Positions 37,493 to 50,200 of a stretch of 64,000 nt of DNA are shown piece after piece. The notes under the pieces are model-generated. The model was given only the letters and a program-made list of their open reading frames with translations. It ran no database searches and was not told where the DNA came from. Each line of letters begins with the position of its first letter. The first letter of the stretch is position 1. The position numbers were made by a program, and so were the translations under genes. The stretch comes from Casuarina equisetifolia. Its lineage: Eukaryota; Streptophyta; Magnoliopsida; Fagales; Casuarinaceae. Where the stretch lies: NCBI GenBank assembly GCA_028551475.1, contig CM052356.1:32515501-32579500 (forward strand), given 5' to 3'.

Positions 37493-37714
37493 GAAGGGGG
37501 CCTGCCCAGAAGCGCGGCTTCACTGAGGATTGCTTCTAGGGAAAAATTGCGCCGGCTAGGGGACATCCATATTTCAGCGGTTGACGATCTGACAAACACT
37601 TCATCAGTTACACCTGATTCATCCTCTTCAAATGATTCTGAAAATGATAAGGATTCAGAAACCACCAGAAACATGCCGTTTTCCCCTTCAAGTTTTCTGG
37701 AATCACTAGGGAAA
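37493..37714 (+). repeat. Second copy of 222-bp in-frame tandem duplication
   Basis: Identical by eye to 37262-37483. Its end coincides exactly with the junction to MUS81-derived sequence at 37715. That coincidence links the duplication to the joining event. Confidence 0.97.
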
Positions 37715-39211
37715 CATGTCGGGACTCAGAATGCAAACCATAAACTAGACCCTCCCGAAGACAACACAAAACTGCTGGCCAGAGTGATGAGATCTCTTTC
37801 TTCTGAGAAGTCCCCAAAATTCAGCAAAAGAAGCAAGAACTTGTTTCTTAGAGTATCCCATGTTCATAAACCACAGCAAGGGAAATGTGAAAAAGACAGT
37901 AAATTAAAAAATTAAATATATTGAAGCAAGTCATTACAAAGAGGTATTTTGGTACTGTGAACATGATTGATACTGTCACCACAAAGAGGAATAAATGTGA
38001 CCTTGCATATTATTCCATAAATATCCTGTTCACTGCTGTGCTGACAATGAAAAAGAAAATCACGAACAAAGGGAACAGGAACAAGAAGAGAGTAGCACAG
38101 TGAGGTAGGTGTTTGTCTTTGCAAAATTCCATTGACAAATAAGTTGACCACAATCCAAATAACAGTTATGAAGGATTTCAATTAATTTTTTCTAAACAAA
38201 AATTAAAGAAAATTTAATGATAACTATTATGTTTCGATACACATAACTTTACTTTCATTATGCCCACAATTATGTTCATTCAGAACAAAAGACTAGAATA
38301 TCTTATGACTAAAAAAGACATATTAACACCTACCAAGAGCTAAAACCCTTGACAATGGAGGGGCTTGTGCTGATTTTCTTGTTCTACCCAGGAAAAGAAT
38401 GTTCCATTTCGTGAACGATTTGACGGGTAGAAATAAAGATTCGTCACCCTTATTCTAGTTACTAGTGAAATATGGTTCTTAGTTTACTTTATCAGTGACA
38501 GCGTGGTTTATCCTTCAAAAATGCAATTTCTTTTCTATCAATGTGTAAAGAACATGAACCCTATCCCGCAAATTTTAATCCCCTCTCCAAATCAAATAGG
38601 ATAACACCAATGCTTAGCATCCTGAAAAAGCAAATTTCCAATGGATCTAGTTTCTTGGGTACTTTTTATAGACTCTACAACATAAATCCTGCAAATAAAA
38701 ATTAGTTATACTGGGACTTAATAATTAAAAAAAGTCTGAATTCATATTGGCGGTAATGAATGCCGGTCAACAGAGCAAAGCAGGCCCCAGGCTTCTGGAG
38801 GATGAGAACAGAGTGTGTGTGTTCACAGAAAACATATGAAGCAGAAATCTTGGGATTAGGTATGTACTGCCCACTCACTGCTTGTCGAGAGTGATGCTTC
38901 CATCCCCAAGGCATTGTCAGGATTATTTAACCTCACAGTAGAAGTATCATTTTTTCAAGAAGCAACCTAACATGTACCCTCTCAAGTGATTCAACTGGAA
39001 CATCAACTGACTTCTTCCGCGAACTTAAAAACATTGATGTAGATGCCACCTCTTCATCCGTGCCAGTTTGAGCAGAATCCAGAGCTGGCATACAGTGTCA
39101 ACCTCATCAAGAAAGCCTACTGCATTAGCCAGGCCCTCTACGGGATCAGCTAAACCAGACCTCATGATTCATTCACGTGCTACTTCCTGACCTTCTTGTG
39201 TTAGCATGTAC
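37715..39211 (-). pseudogene. MUS81: MUS81 fragment, winged-helix and following exon (right copy, slightly longer)
   Basis: Mirror of 35178-36565 (exon 38978-39211 and exon 37715-37870). Here the second exon runs 109 bp further than in the left copy. After FMNMGYSKKQVLASFAE the family match resumes in another frame as SQKKEISSLWPAVLCCLRE and VYGLHSES, matching MUS81 (Arabidopsis has STLW in this place). This copy shares the TGA and frame breaks of the left one. The extra MUS81 bases prove that the left copy was cut at 36565 and that loop sequence replaced its continuation. Confidence 0.82.
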
Positions 39212-39216
39212 CTGCA

Positions 39217-39585
39217 CCATAACAGACAGTACAAGTGGCCGCATAAATCAGCAACCACAACTATACAAACTTGCAGAAATGACAGACCAAGACTGTGGCC
39301 CAAAAGTGAAACTGGCACGTCATGTTACATTGAACGTTTATTGCAAACATCCTCCAATTAAATAACAGACGCTACAGGTAAATCAGCGTTTCACTTAACA
39401 GACAGAACAGGTGGCAGCATAAATCAGCAACCGGCAACTGTACAAACTAGCAGAATTGACAGACCAAGATTGTGGCCCACGAGTGAAACAGGCATGTCAA
39501 GTTACATTGAATGTTCATTGCAATAATGCCTTGACATGCTCCAATTAAATGACAGGTGCTACAGGTAAGTCAGCATTTCACTTAA
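39217..39585. repeat. Imperfect 187-bp tandem duplication (right copy)
   Basis: Mirror of 34804-35172, with the same internal divergence between its two units (39217-39398 and 39399-39585). Confidence 0.8.
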
Positions 39586-41147
39586 TACTGATGCAGCAGA
39601 GAAAGAGACAACTTTCCTCATTGAATTCGTGAATGCCACAAAAAAGGAACGAATAAATCTCTTTTTTTTTTCTTTTTCTTTTTTAGATAACTCTGTAGTG
39701 AGCTTAACAATTTCAACGAAAAAATGAGGTTTAATAGAGGCCTCCTATAGGCCACAAAACTTAACCTAGATATGAATTACAAAGTTTACACAACAGTGTA
39801 AAAGGAATAAAAACCCTAAATTTGGAGAGGAACCCCAAAAAAGGAGAAACATTGCAAAGGAAACAAAAAGAAAACTGCAACTATCAATTAAATTGAAGGC
39901 ATAACCCGCTACATTACCTTTAAAGAAATGATAGACGTGAAGGCCATTAAACATCGTTGAATGCAGAATCTTATTAAAATAATAAATTCATAGAAAGCTG
40001 AATAGGAAATGCAGACATGATAGTCTTACTTTGCAGGACAACGTACGATTTGGGTCACGTACGTACAGCAAGGTCTGGATAAAAATCAATCTCAATTTTT
40101 TATTATGAATTGATCATGAACAGAAAAAGAGTTTTCAAAGAGTTTTCAGAAAAAGAGTATAGGGGTGGAGCCATCTGAAGGGAGGATGCTAATGCACCCT
40201 TGCAATCTTTCTAAAGGTCCTTTGTACTAGAATTCTATTAAAAACTCCAATTTGATTGATTTTTAAAACTTCTACCGGTGCTATTGTTGTTTGTATGATT
40301 TTTATGATTTTTAAAACTTTTACCAGCATTATAACCACACGGTTATCAATATTCAATTTCTCAGTTCCATGCTATACTATCTGCATTGAATGAATTTTTA
40401 TCTATACCTTTTAATGAAGACTTTTTGAACGCTAAAAGAATTGTCTATATAATTGCAAAATATTATAGCTGAACAAAAGCCAAATTGTCTTGAATTATAG
40501 TAAAATGAGAGAAATTATAAGTAATATGTATTATTTTGGTAAAGTTGGTCAACATTGCAAGAAATTAGGTGATTCTTTACCAAAACATGATAACTTTGTT
40601 GGTAATCAAATCTAATTAAAGAAAAAATCTAGTAGAGCTAGTGTTCTTTTAGTACAAATATTTCATATAATTTTGCAATACCATTGGTTAGTTTTATTTG
40701 TAGTTTTTATTCACTTTTTTGTTCTTTTTCCATCAGAGTTTGATCATTCTCCAAAACCTTAAAGGATATATGTACATGCTTTTTACCCAAGAATGTTCTG
40801 TCTTGTAGACTACTAATTGTGATATTAAGAATGGATTAGGCCATGAAAGAATACATTGAAAATCTTTGACTTTAAATCAGAAATCATTGTAGAGAAGTTT
40901 TGTCTTTTTCTTTTCTCTGCAATTTAGAGAAGCTGAATTTGTGTATCAAATTTATCCTTCTTGAAATTTAGTTCTTAAGGGATGGTCCAAAAACTATTAT
41001 CTTCCATTTAGTTGGGGATTGGGTATGGTGGAGGGCTTGTTGCTGGTTTTGTAACTTCTGGTGCTATTGTTGCTCTTTATTCTTAGTGGATTGTCTTTAC
41101 TGGTGAATGGAAGGGTTTTGATTAAGTTGATTTATTGTGATTTTTAG
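39586..41147. other. AT-rich non-coding stretch (mirror of 33242-34803)
   Basis: No gene is seen. It contains the mirrored MUS81 orientation change. Confidence 0.5.
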
Positions 41148-41983
41148 TTCAACATCCAGAAGAATTACTAAGAATGTTTGTAGTCAATTCAAAATCAAAA
41201 TAGAGGTGAGTTCTTTGGATTCCTTTGCCCTTATCACCTAATGTGAAGTGATATACATACATAAATCTTATACAAAACATTCACATATTCCTGCATGTTG
41301 TTTTACCTTTTGATCTAGTGTTGTTTTGACACACTTTGCTATGTTGTATCAAAAATTTTCATTTAAAATGGCCAGTATTAAGTGTAACATTTAGGAGTGA
41401 TTTCTTTATTTAATGGCTTAGAGAGGTCTGTGTAATTATCCTTTGACTTTTGATGTAAAGTAGTTTTCTATTAGAACTTTTACATGATACTGTAGACATT
41501 AGAGAGCTTTAAGCATCTACTCTTGTCATGGCTTGCAATTTCGTGGTTCTAGGGTCATTCGTGAATCAAAATGTCACGAAAGAATCACTTTCTAAAAATT
41601 TCTAACAGCACAGGGCTTGAGAATTATAAATTTTTAGGAAGGGTTCAAATTGGAATATAAGTCTCAGCTTTTACTCTAAACCTATGCATCCATCTCTGGA
41701 TTTCAATTTGGTGGTTTGTCAAAACGTAGCATCATTCATGTGACCTGGAGGCATAGCTTCATGTATATTATTTTCCTGACACAAATTGACAGGGATGTAT
41801 CTTTAAGCATATTTGTGCAAAATCCAAAATTTCCTGTGCAGATTTGCATCCACATGTATATTTATATGTTATCATATGCTTGCACTTATTGATTCATGTA
41901 CCTTGCCTTAGTTCTGAGCTTTTGTAAATCATATGCTCCCAAGTTTGGTGGGGTATTAGTTGTTTGACCTGGTGGCAACAATG

Positions 41984-42033
<50 letters not shown>

Positions 42034-43926
42034 AATCTTCTGCAGGTTAGGCAGTTAGTGGTTGGAGATGCGATTTGGATAGCTAGCCATAAATATGTTG
42101 GCAGTGAACATGTACTCGATTTTATTGTTGAGAGGAAGAAAGTTGATGACTTATGCAGCTCAATCAGGGATAATCGCTACAATGATAAAAGATTAAGGCT
42201 GTTGGTACTAATTCTTATTCTTAGTATTTGGTTTTGGTATTAAATGTTACTTGTATAGTCATGCATGTGTGGGAGTGTATATATTCATATATGACACTTG
42301 ATTTTACGTGATGTATTTCGCGATGGGCAATGGAGAGAGATTATGGATTATAGAGAGGCTGGAATGAAATAACAACTGAAAGTTCATAAATCTAAAGTGT
42401 CAGAATGGTAAAGCTGGAATTTAAACTATTGAAATATAAAGACAGTAATTAAGTGCAGGAATTAAAATGATTGGAATGTAAAAGGTTGGAAAAGTAAGAG
42501 CATGAAATTTAAAAGTCAAAGTTGGATAAAATGAAATTCTTTATGATCTCCAAAGGGTTCCTTACAACTAACAAATTAGGGATATGATTTATATAATTAA
42601 GAACCTTAACAATTTAAAAACCTTAAAACAACAGTTAAAGAATTTTAAACATATCAAAATTCTTAGAAAATCTTTGGGATGTTTTTCAAGTTTGGGCTTC
42701 TTGGACCTATTGGATCACGTTGTGGCCCAAATATGTACTTGCTAAGACACTCAACATATAGGTTGGGCCATTAGCTTGGTTGGCATAGTTGCTCATGTAT
42801 CATTATGTCATAAAATTTTATTGTTGTGATTGTTGTGAGAATATTTGAATAGAGCATTTGAAATTTCCTTTCTCAAGAAACTTGAAAATTTATAATTTTT
42901 TTTAAAAAAATTTAGTTTATTAGTTAGAATAGAGGATATGTCAAATTTTGACAAATTTGAAACTAAAGTTTAGATAATTTAGAAGTGAGACTTCTATCTA
43001 CTTTTCCATAAGATAAATAATAGAAGTGACTTAGAAACATGAATATGCCTATCGAATTACAAATGTGGTTTAAAAAAAAAAAAAGGGAGTAAAAAAGGTG
43101 ACCTATCGAGGGCATGCATTGGATGCCATGAAGATCAGCCTGCACAGCTGCGGAGGACTGACCTTGTGTCCAGTGCGGTCGTGAGCTGGATGATAGGTAG
43201 GTAAACCTCCATGGTTGTGGCTGGGTGGTTCTACAGCCACACTCATGGTTAGATCGTGCCTAACTACTTATCATGGAAATTCTGGTGGTTAGTTCTCTGC
43301 AGCCTTGGAGGCCAACGTCCTTAAAAACTCTATATTAAACTGTTTCCACTAAAAAATGAATGAAGTTGTTGCATTTATGCTCAGTTTGGATTGGGTCTTG
43401 AATCTATCATACTCGAACTATAAAGCTGCATGTAATAAAATAAGTATTATCCTCATTTTTTAAAAATGTATGAGTTACTTTGAATTGGTAACTTACACAT
43501 TGGTTTCACCAACATTTGTAGTGTGAATGTATTTGTGCATTTTATTCTTGGCACAATCGTGGTAGAATATCATATTATTTAGTCTTTTTATAAGATGTTT
43601 GAAATTTTGACCAGATATTTAAGGATACAAAACAATCAATTCTTTTTGAGAGACTCTTGCTGCTTTTTTTTTTTTTTTTTCTGAGACTATGTTAGAGGTA
43701 CTGAAGGAGAAAATTGAGTTTCATTTTCTGTTAGAAAATGTTAAAGTGTTAGAGAAAAGGTGTGAATATATTGTTCCAGTTCATCTTTGGCTTATGATTC
43801 TCATTATCATTACGACATTTTTTGATGTCACATTGCATATTGTAAGAGTTGTGGGCTTAAGAAGCTACTATATATTGTGGAGGGAGACCAAAATTCTTCT
43901 AAAGCTGCAGAGAGTCTGAAAACAAC
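41148..43926 (+). pseudogene. MUS81: MUS81 fragment, ERCC4 nuclease domain exons (right copy)
   Basis: Exons 41148-41205, 42046-42204 and 43847-43926 on the plus strand are identical in translation to the left copy. The nuclease signature ERKKVDDL is present, and the upstream DDREQF exon and all exons after VEGD are absent. In the intron, the mirror of the GC-richer patch lies at 43097-43323. It cannot form a MUS81 transcript with the middle exons because those lie on the other strand. Confidence 0.85.
41985..42031. repeat. (AT)n microsatellite (right copy)
   Basis: 2 bp shorter than its mirror at 32356-32401. Confidence 0.9.
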
Positions 43927-44255
43927 GTAAGCCCTTTTCTAGCAGTATCTCCTAGAATCAGGTCTATGTTTACTTAAAAAAGTGCATCTTTTTTTTTAAA
44001 AAAAGAAAAAGATTAAACAGTTTTTAGTGACAACTATGCATATCGATGCTTCATTGCTGTTTAATCATGAGTGTTTTTTTTATTCAGTTTCTGTGGGCTT
44101 TTTCCCGTGGCTAGCTATTAAGCTTACTTCTAAATAGTTTATCAAGCTTGACACATATCTGCATATCTTGGATTTTATCCTCGGGGATAGCGTTTAAAAT
44201 TTACTTCTTCTTCATGGTTGATCAAGCTTGATCAATAAGTCGAGTTACAGACTAA
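43927..44255. other. Tail-to-tail junction between MUS81 fragment and ClpD (right copy)
   Basis: Mirror of 30132-30460. It holds the probable ClpD 3' UTR and no further MUS81 exon. Confidence 0.5.
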
Positions 44256-47200
44256 CTACAATGTGGATGTTGAATCAGATACTTGGTGACTCCTATCTGA
44301 TAGATTAATAACAAATGGATTTCCAGTAGCATCCAAATCAATGGCTGCTGTATCACCGGGTTTGTAATCTCCAGAAAGGATCGCTTCACTCAAGACATCC
44401 TCAATTGTTAAAGTAACAGCTCTCCTCAAAGCCCGGGCACCGTACATCTGGTCATAGCCCTGTTGGCAGACAAGATTTTTAACTGATTCGGATACCTCCA
44501 AATAAATTCCTAGAGACATGAGCCTTTGCTTAACCTCTTGGAGCATCAGATTAAAAATCTCGAGCATCTGGAATAAATGGATAAACATGAATTTAACACT
44601 CAGAACGATTCAGTACCACTCTCCAATGGACTCGTCTATACCATAACCCTGGGAGAGCTAGAATGTAGGCAAGCAGCTTCTTTAAGTTAAAGTTCAGTAA
44701 CATTACTTCACCTCCTTGGGAAATTAACTAAGTTGCTCCTCTAATAAAGGAACTAAATACTGCAGATCCCATCCACCCCCCCTCCAACCCCCCCCCCCCC
44801 CCAAAAAAAAAAAAAAAGGAACTGCAGGCCCTTGTCCGGGACAACTCAAATTTTAAACCTAGTTAATCACTATATTCTTGTGTGTCTCTCTGTGTGTTCT
44901 TTTATTTGAAAGAAAGAATTCTTCGATGCATGACTTTTAAATCATTAAAGTTAGAGACAACAGAGAAAAGACAGTCCTCTAATACCAGTACTGGAGCTAG
45001 CAAACCGAGGAAGGCTACACACCTGAGCCTTTTGAAGGGGACGAAACACAACAACTTCATCTATCCTGTTGAGGAACTCTGGACAAAAGTATGCCTTGAG
45101 TTCGTCAATTACCATCGCTTTCATTCCAGCGTATGAAGCTGACTTATCTACAGCAGTCAAGAAACCGATGGAGCATTGTCTACCTGCAGCAATGGCAGTA
45201 GAACCTACATTCGAGGTCATCACAACCAATGCATTCTTAAATGACACCCTTCGTCCCTGTCAGTCAAATCAAGTCTTAAGGGATAAGAAGCCGAATACTC
45301 TGACAATCTACAAAGAAAAAAACCTTACACAAAACTTGATTAACGAAAAATCCCATTTTAAAGTTCTTTTTCTCCTTTTAATTCCAATGCATAACCAGAG
45401 TCACACTTTTTCCTTCTATCAATCATAAGTCAAGTGCACTCTTTGATTACTACGATTTATTTCTACAATTTTCTTATTGAATGTACTAGTGCACAGCAGC
45501 AGGTACGAACCTGAGAATCAGAAACGTGACCCCCTTCAAACAATTGGTGGAGAATGTTTAATGTATCCGGTTGGGCTTTCTCTATCTCATCAAGCAATAC
45601 CACTGTGAAAGGTCGTCTTCTAATAGCTTCTGTAAGAGTGCCTCCCTCTCCATAGCCAACATAACCTGGGGGAGAGCCTATTAATTTGGCCACTGAATGC
45701 CGTTCCATATATTCACTCATATCCAATCTGATCATTGCTGCTTCCTGCAACAACAATGCCAGATTACAAAAAATAGAATACAAAAAAAAAAAAGAAAAAA
45801 AGATTGGAATGCACAGCGATAATGGCATCATTTGTAAAGCCCTGGATGGTTAAAATTCTTAATCTAGTCTAAAAGTTGACCTAGAAACTCTTGTGAGATA
45901 GACATCATAGAAATACATCAAGTTTTGAGCAGAAAACCTTTTGCGGTCCCTTGTCCTAAAAATTTGGTCCATATTCTTATTGCTTGACCAGGTGAAATAT
46001 AAGCCTCCTTTAGCTGTCCTTTAGCTGTTCTTGGTTTAGCATTACTTGTATTTACTTCAATTTAAGCACAACTGCTCCCGTAATTTCCACATTTTCCAAA
46101 CATGGACTGTGCTTGTGGTCTGTCGATCTTAATTTGAGTTTTGCTTTATCATCGGGATCTTATTTTTGGGTTTATTAATTTGGGTCTAGTTGTCCATCAA
46201 GTCAAAGTCTCCGAAATCCTAGGTGTGATGGGATAGAATTATTGAGTTCAATATCTTGAACAGAGACCCTAAAGAACTCGCCTGAACCCTCCAAATCTAT
46301 CAATGTACCTTTGAATCTCGCAAATAACCATCAAATCTATAGGATATAAATCTAATACAGCCCACCGTTGACTTGTTTCAAATCAATTAAACCCCAGACC
46401 AGCTACAGTTATTCATTAACAGATAACAGTGACAAACCAGATCTTAATTTCTTCCTTCCTCACCAGAAGCCATACTCATCTATTAATTCCACAGACAACG
46501 CAGATTCCTACGTATTTCTAGCTCTTTTTCACCTTCAGATCCACCAGCCTAGATGCTCAAAATACCTGCTCCTGGAAAGATCCTGCAGTCGCTTCTGAAT
46601 CCAGCCACTTCCAACCTTTCGCAATAAAATCATTCCAAGCCTGATATAAGCTACTACGTACTCTCCTAATATTCTTTAGAATTTCAAAGCTACAAAATTC
46701 TGCCTAAGTGTAGCCCTGATTAGACCGAATAATTTTCCTTCACTACGATTACCATCATGCCTGGTGTTGAGAGTCCCTTCTGCAGTGACATAACTTTTTT
46801 AATCCTAGTTTCCAAGCACACTCATATTCTCTATGCGTCCCATAAAACAGTCCAATTTTAAGGAAAGAGCAAATTATTGTTAACTACTTGCAATACGACA
46901 CATTCCATTTTCTTGCTTACTTTTTGCTGTCATTTGTAGAAACTAAGAGATAAAAGAATAGAAAAGCACATTAGGTGTTATGCAAATGAAGTAATATGGA
47001 TCCTCACGAATGTGCAGTGAGCAGAATAACTAAAATAAAGACCTATTGCTTTACTTTTGTAACACATCAAAAAGTAAAATTCGGAAGGACATCCTTTGTG
47101 AAGTTGGAGTTCAGTTCAACGAGAATGTTGGACTCCATGTGTGCCTGAGAACTCCCTCATCAAAGGAATGCTGAAATAAGTAGGAGAAAGATATACATTT

Positions 47201-50200
47201 CGTCCAGAATCCAATGGCTTAAGCTCCTAGGATGAACTAGTGTTCAACTACGTTGAAAGGGACGTCCTTTCCCCTCTTTTCTCCTTTTTTAAAATTTTTG
47301 ATTTTTTTGAGCTTCTGTTGAGCTGAGAATGGTATACACAATTCAAAAATAATTCTATTCACCTACAAACAGAGAAGTTATCTCCAAGAGAAGTTATATC
47401 CATGTCAATACCCTGAACAGAAGATGTACATAGACTGTGTTTGTGCGCAATCGCCTCCATAGTGTGTGCGTGTAAGAGAGGGAAGCATAGTTTGATGTCT
47501 TACTGATCCAAAATAGCAAGCTGCCAAAGCTTTTGCCAATCCAGTTTTGCCAACCCCAGTTGGGCCGCAAAACAGCAGCACTGCCAATGCTCTGTTGGGA
47601 TCTTTCAGGCCAACATGGAATCTCTTGAGAGCTTGAGAAATAGCAGCAACAGCCTCATCTTGACCAACAACTTGTCTCCTAAGTTGCTCATCAAGACCCA
47701 CCAAAAGCTTTCCGTCATCAGTAGTAAGCTGCAGAACTGGAATCCCAGACCACGCTGAAACAACAGCTGCTATATCGTCTGGTCCTACCACCATCGGTCT
47801 GAGAAAAATCAAAGCAGGAATTCAGTTCAGTATCAAAATGAACACCTGTGGGGTGCGGTCTAATATTTTCATACTTCATACATATTTTGGGGGCCAAATG
47901 TCATACTCGTCGTCATCTAATGTGGAAGGCAAAGAGACTTTTTGGACGAGATCAATGATATCATCCATGCTAGACCCACCATCATATTCCTTACTTGCAA
48001 GGATCTGCTTGCATTAGAGAAACAAACTTGTATTATAAGTACGTCATAAAAAAATTTAAGCAATCTATTTGGACACTCTGCTTACCATTTCATGCATAGC
48101 CTTAACATATCTAATTTCTTGCCAGTAATCATCAGGTGACTTTGAAAGTATATGTGTCCGCTGTTCTCTCTTCCTCTTGAAGGCTTCAATACAAGCTCTA
48201 CTTCCTGCCTCATCAATGAGATCTATAGCTTTATCTGGAAGATACCTATCAGATATATATTTGGCTGACAGATGCACAGCCGCATTTATGGCTTCCAGTG
48301 TAAATCTGCACTTGTGATATGCCTCATACTTTTCACACAGACCCAACAATATCCTCACTGCATCGTCCTGAGAAGTTTTTACATATTTAATCAAGTTAGA
48401 TACCAACTGGCTCCCTAAATATGCTAAGCCACATACAATTATTGAAATAACCTGGCTAGGCTCATCAATCCAAACAGGCTGGAATCTTCTTGCTAATGCT
48501 TTATCCTTCTCAAAATGCATCCTGTATTCATCCACAGTAGTGGATGCAATGCACTGCAAGCAAAGGGATTTTAGTGCGACTTCAATATGATAGAATTAAT
48601 AACACTCATCAAGAAAAAAAAAAAAAAAATTGTTACAAAGCATACTTTTACGCAGAAGATAACTATACAATGGCTTAAAAAAAGAGTTTTTAATGAAATC
48701 CATGATAATAGGAAAATCACCTAGAAAATGATAAAGCTGATTCTTAGCAGCAATATAATTTAGTTTTCCATATATTTTTCCAATGCCATCAATGAGGTCA
48801 TACCGTAACTACAGTCACATAATTTCTAAAACAATAGTAGAAGTGACATTACATAGCAGTCCAAAATTCAAAAACAAAAGCAAATATAAAATTAAAACAA
48901 TTTCTTTAGGAACAGAAAATACATCAAGGAATATGCTGTCCTAGTGCTGCGTACTTATCAAACAGGGGAAAAGATAAGTGATTGGAAGATATTATAAAGT
49001 CCTATTGCTCACCCTTATGACAACTTTGGAGCAAAAAATGGAGATATCTTCCCGACTGTGAAGATATATCAAGAAAGGCAACGATAACTAAATTACAATC
49101 TCAAGAGGGAACAAGTGTTTTGTCATATGTTAATTTCTTTTAACTACTAAAAGTAAATATTATCAGCAGAGAAAAATTTCCAATGGTTGCACCATATCAG
49201 ACAACATAACAATGCTCCATCATCTAGGACAAATTCTACCGGCCATCATAAACTTTCATTGAACAGGTACTTATTGAGCACAACTCGAACTTATTCATTG
49301 GAACTCTGCAGGGACGCTGAGAGTTGCTACACAGCATAATACTAAACGAGTCTGACAGGTTCAAGCTGAAATCCTAACCCCAGTGGGGATACAATGTTAT
49401 TCTGATCGTCCATTTAGTCAGCTATCCCACGCATGGAATCTGAAGGCCAATCACCAATCCTGTTCTCTACGTAATAACATTACTCCCAATAAGCTGCAGC
49501 TTTTACAGCTATTTAACAAAGGATAATTTCAATTTAGGAGTCATGCTTCAATAATCATTAGGCTGGACAGAAAGCACAACAGCTAGTAAGGAGCATTAAT
49601 CAGGCTTTGAAGGTCACACAATCAGGCTATTTGACCAACAAAACATAGGAAATAGTGCGTGCTGAAAAGTGGACTTTTTCCTTTGGCAAGAAAAAGAATC
49701 TTGCATCTACCCCAAGTTGCTCCCTTGAGCGATCTATCCATGGTTTTGTGACATCGATTTTTATCGTTGGGATTCCTAAATAGCAGACCTTCAGGGGCCA
49801 GTAACGTGCCTAATTACGAGAAGAGCAACATTGCAGGAGAAACAAGCACCTGTAATTGACCCCTCCCTAATAATGGTTTCAACAGATTAGCAATGTCAAG
49901 ACCAGACCCCTTATTTCCTCGTCCAGCAGTTCCAAACTCAACAAGTATGTGAACTTCATCAATAAAAAGAATGACATCACCTGCAAATGAAAGCATATTA
50001 GGAGCCAGCAACGGCCAGAGCATTTCTATTTCTAAATGGAACCCCAAAAATGCCACCACCTGCTTTCAGTATTTCATCAATTAATGTTGTAACGCGAGCC
50101 TCTAATTCTCCCCTCTCCTTAGCACCAGCCATTAACTGTGCTATATCCAAGGACATTACACGTTTTGTCTATGAAAGCAACAAAAAACTATTCAAAATAG

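Larger units (their letters stand above)
36566..37714 (+). pseudogene. Captured fragment of an unrelated plant gene in the palindrome loop
   Basis: Two exon pieces with an intact GT-AG intron (36717-36952). The first (36566-36716) reads KLDGYTKQAVDDIP, later IPGGRAFYFWCSEKSRLLG. The second (from 36953) reads MKDLIKRKPSIAELTGISES, then a Ser-rich tail. The reading frame stays open across both, and the composition is clearly coding. I believe it comes from a conserved plant protein of unknown function; I cannot name it. It is not repeated in the arms. It starts abruptly at the left arm edge inside an exon and ends abruptly at 37714, where antisense MUS81 begins, so both ends are broken. The retained intron shows it derives from genomic DNA rather than from an mRNA copy. 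Confidence 0.8.
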
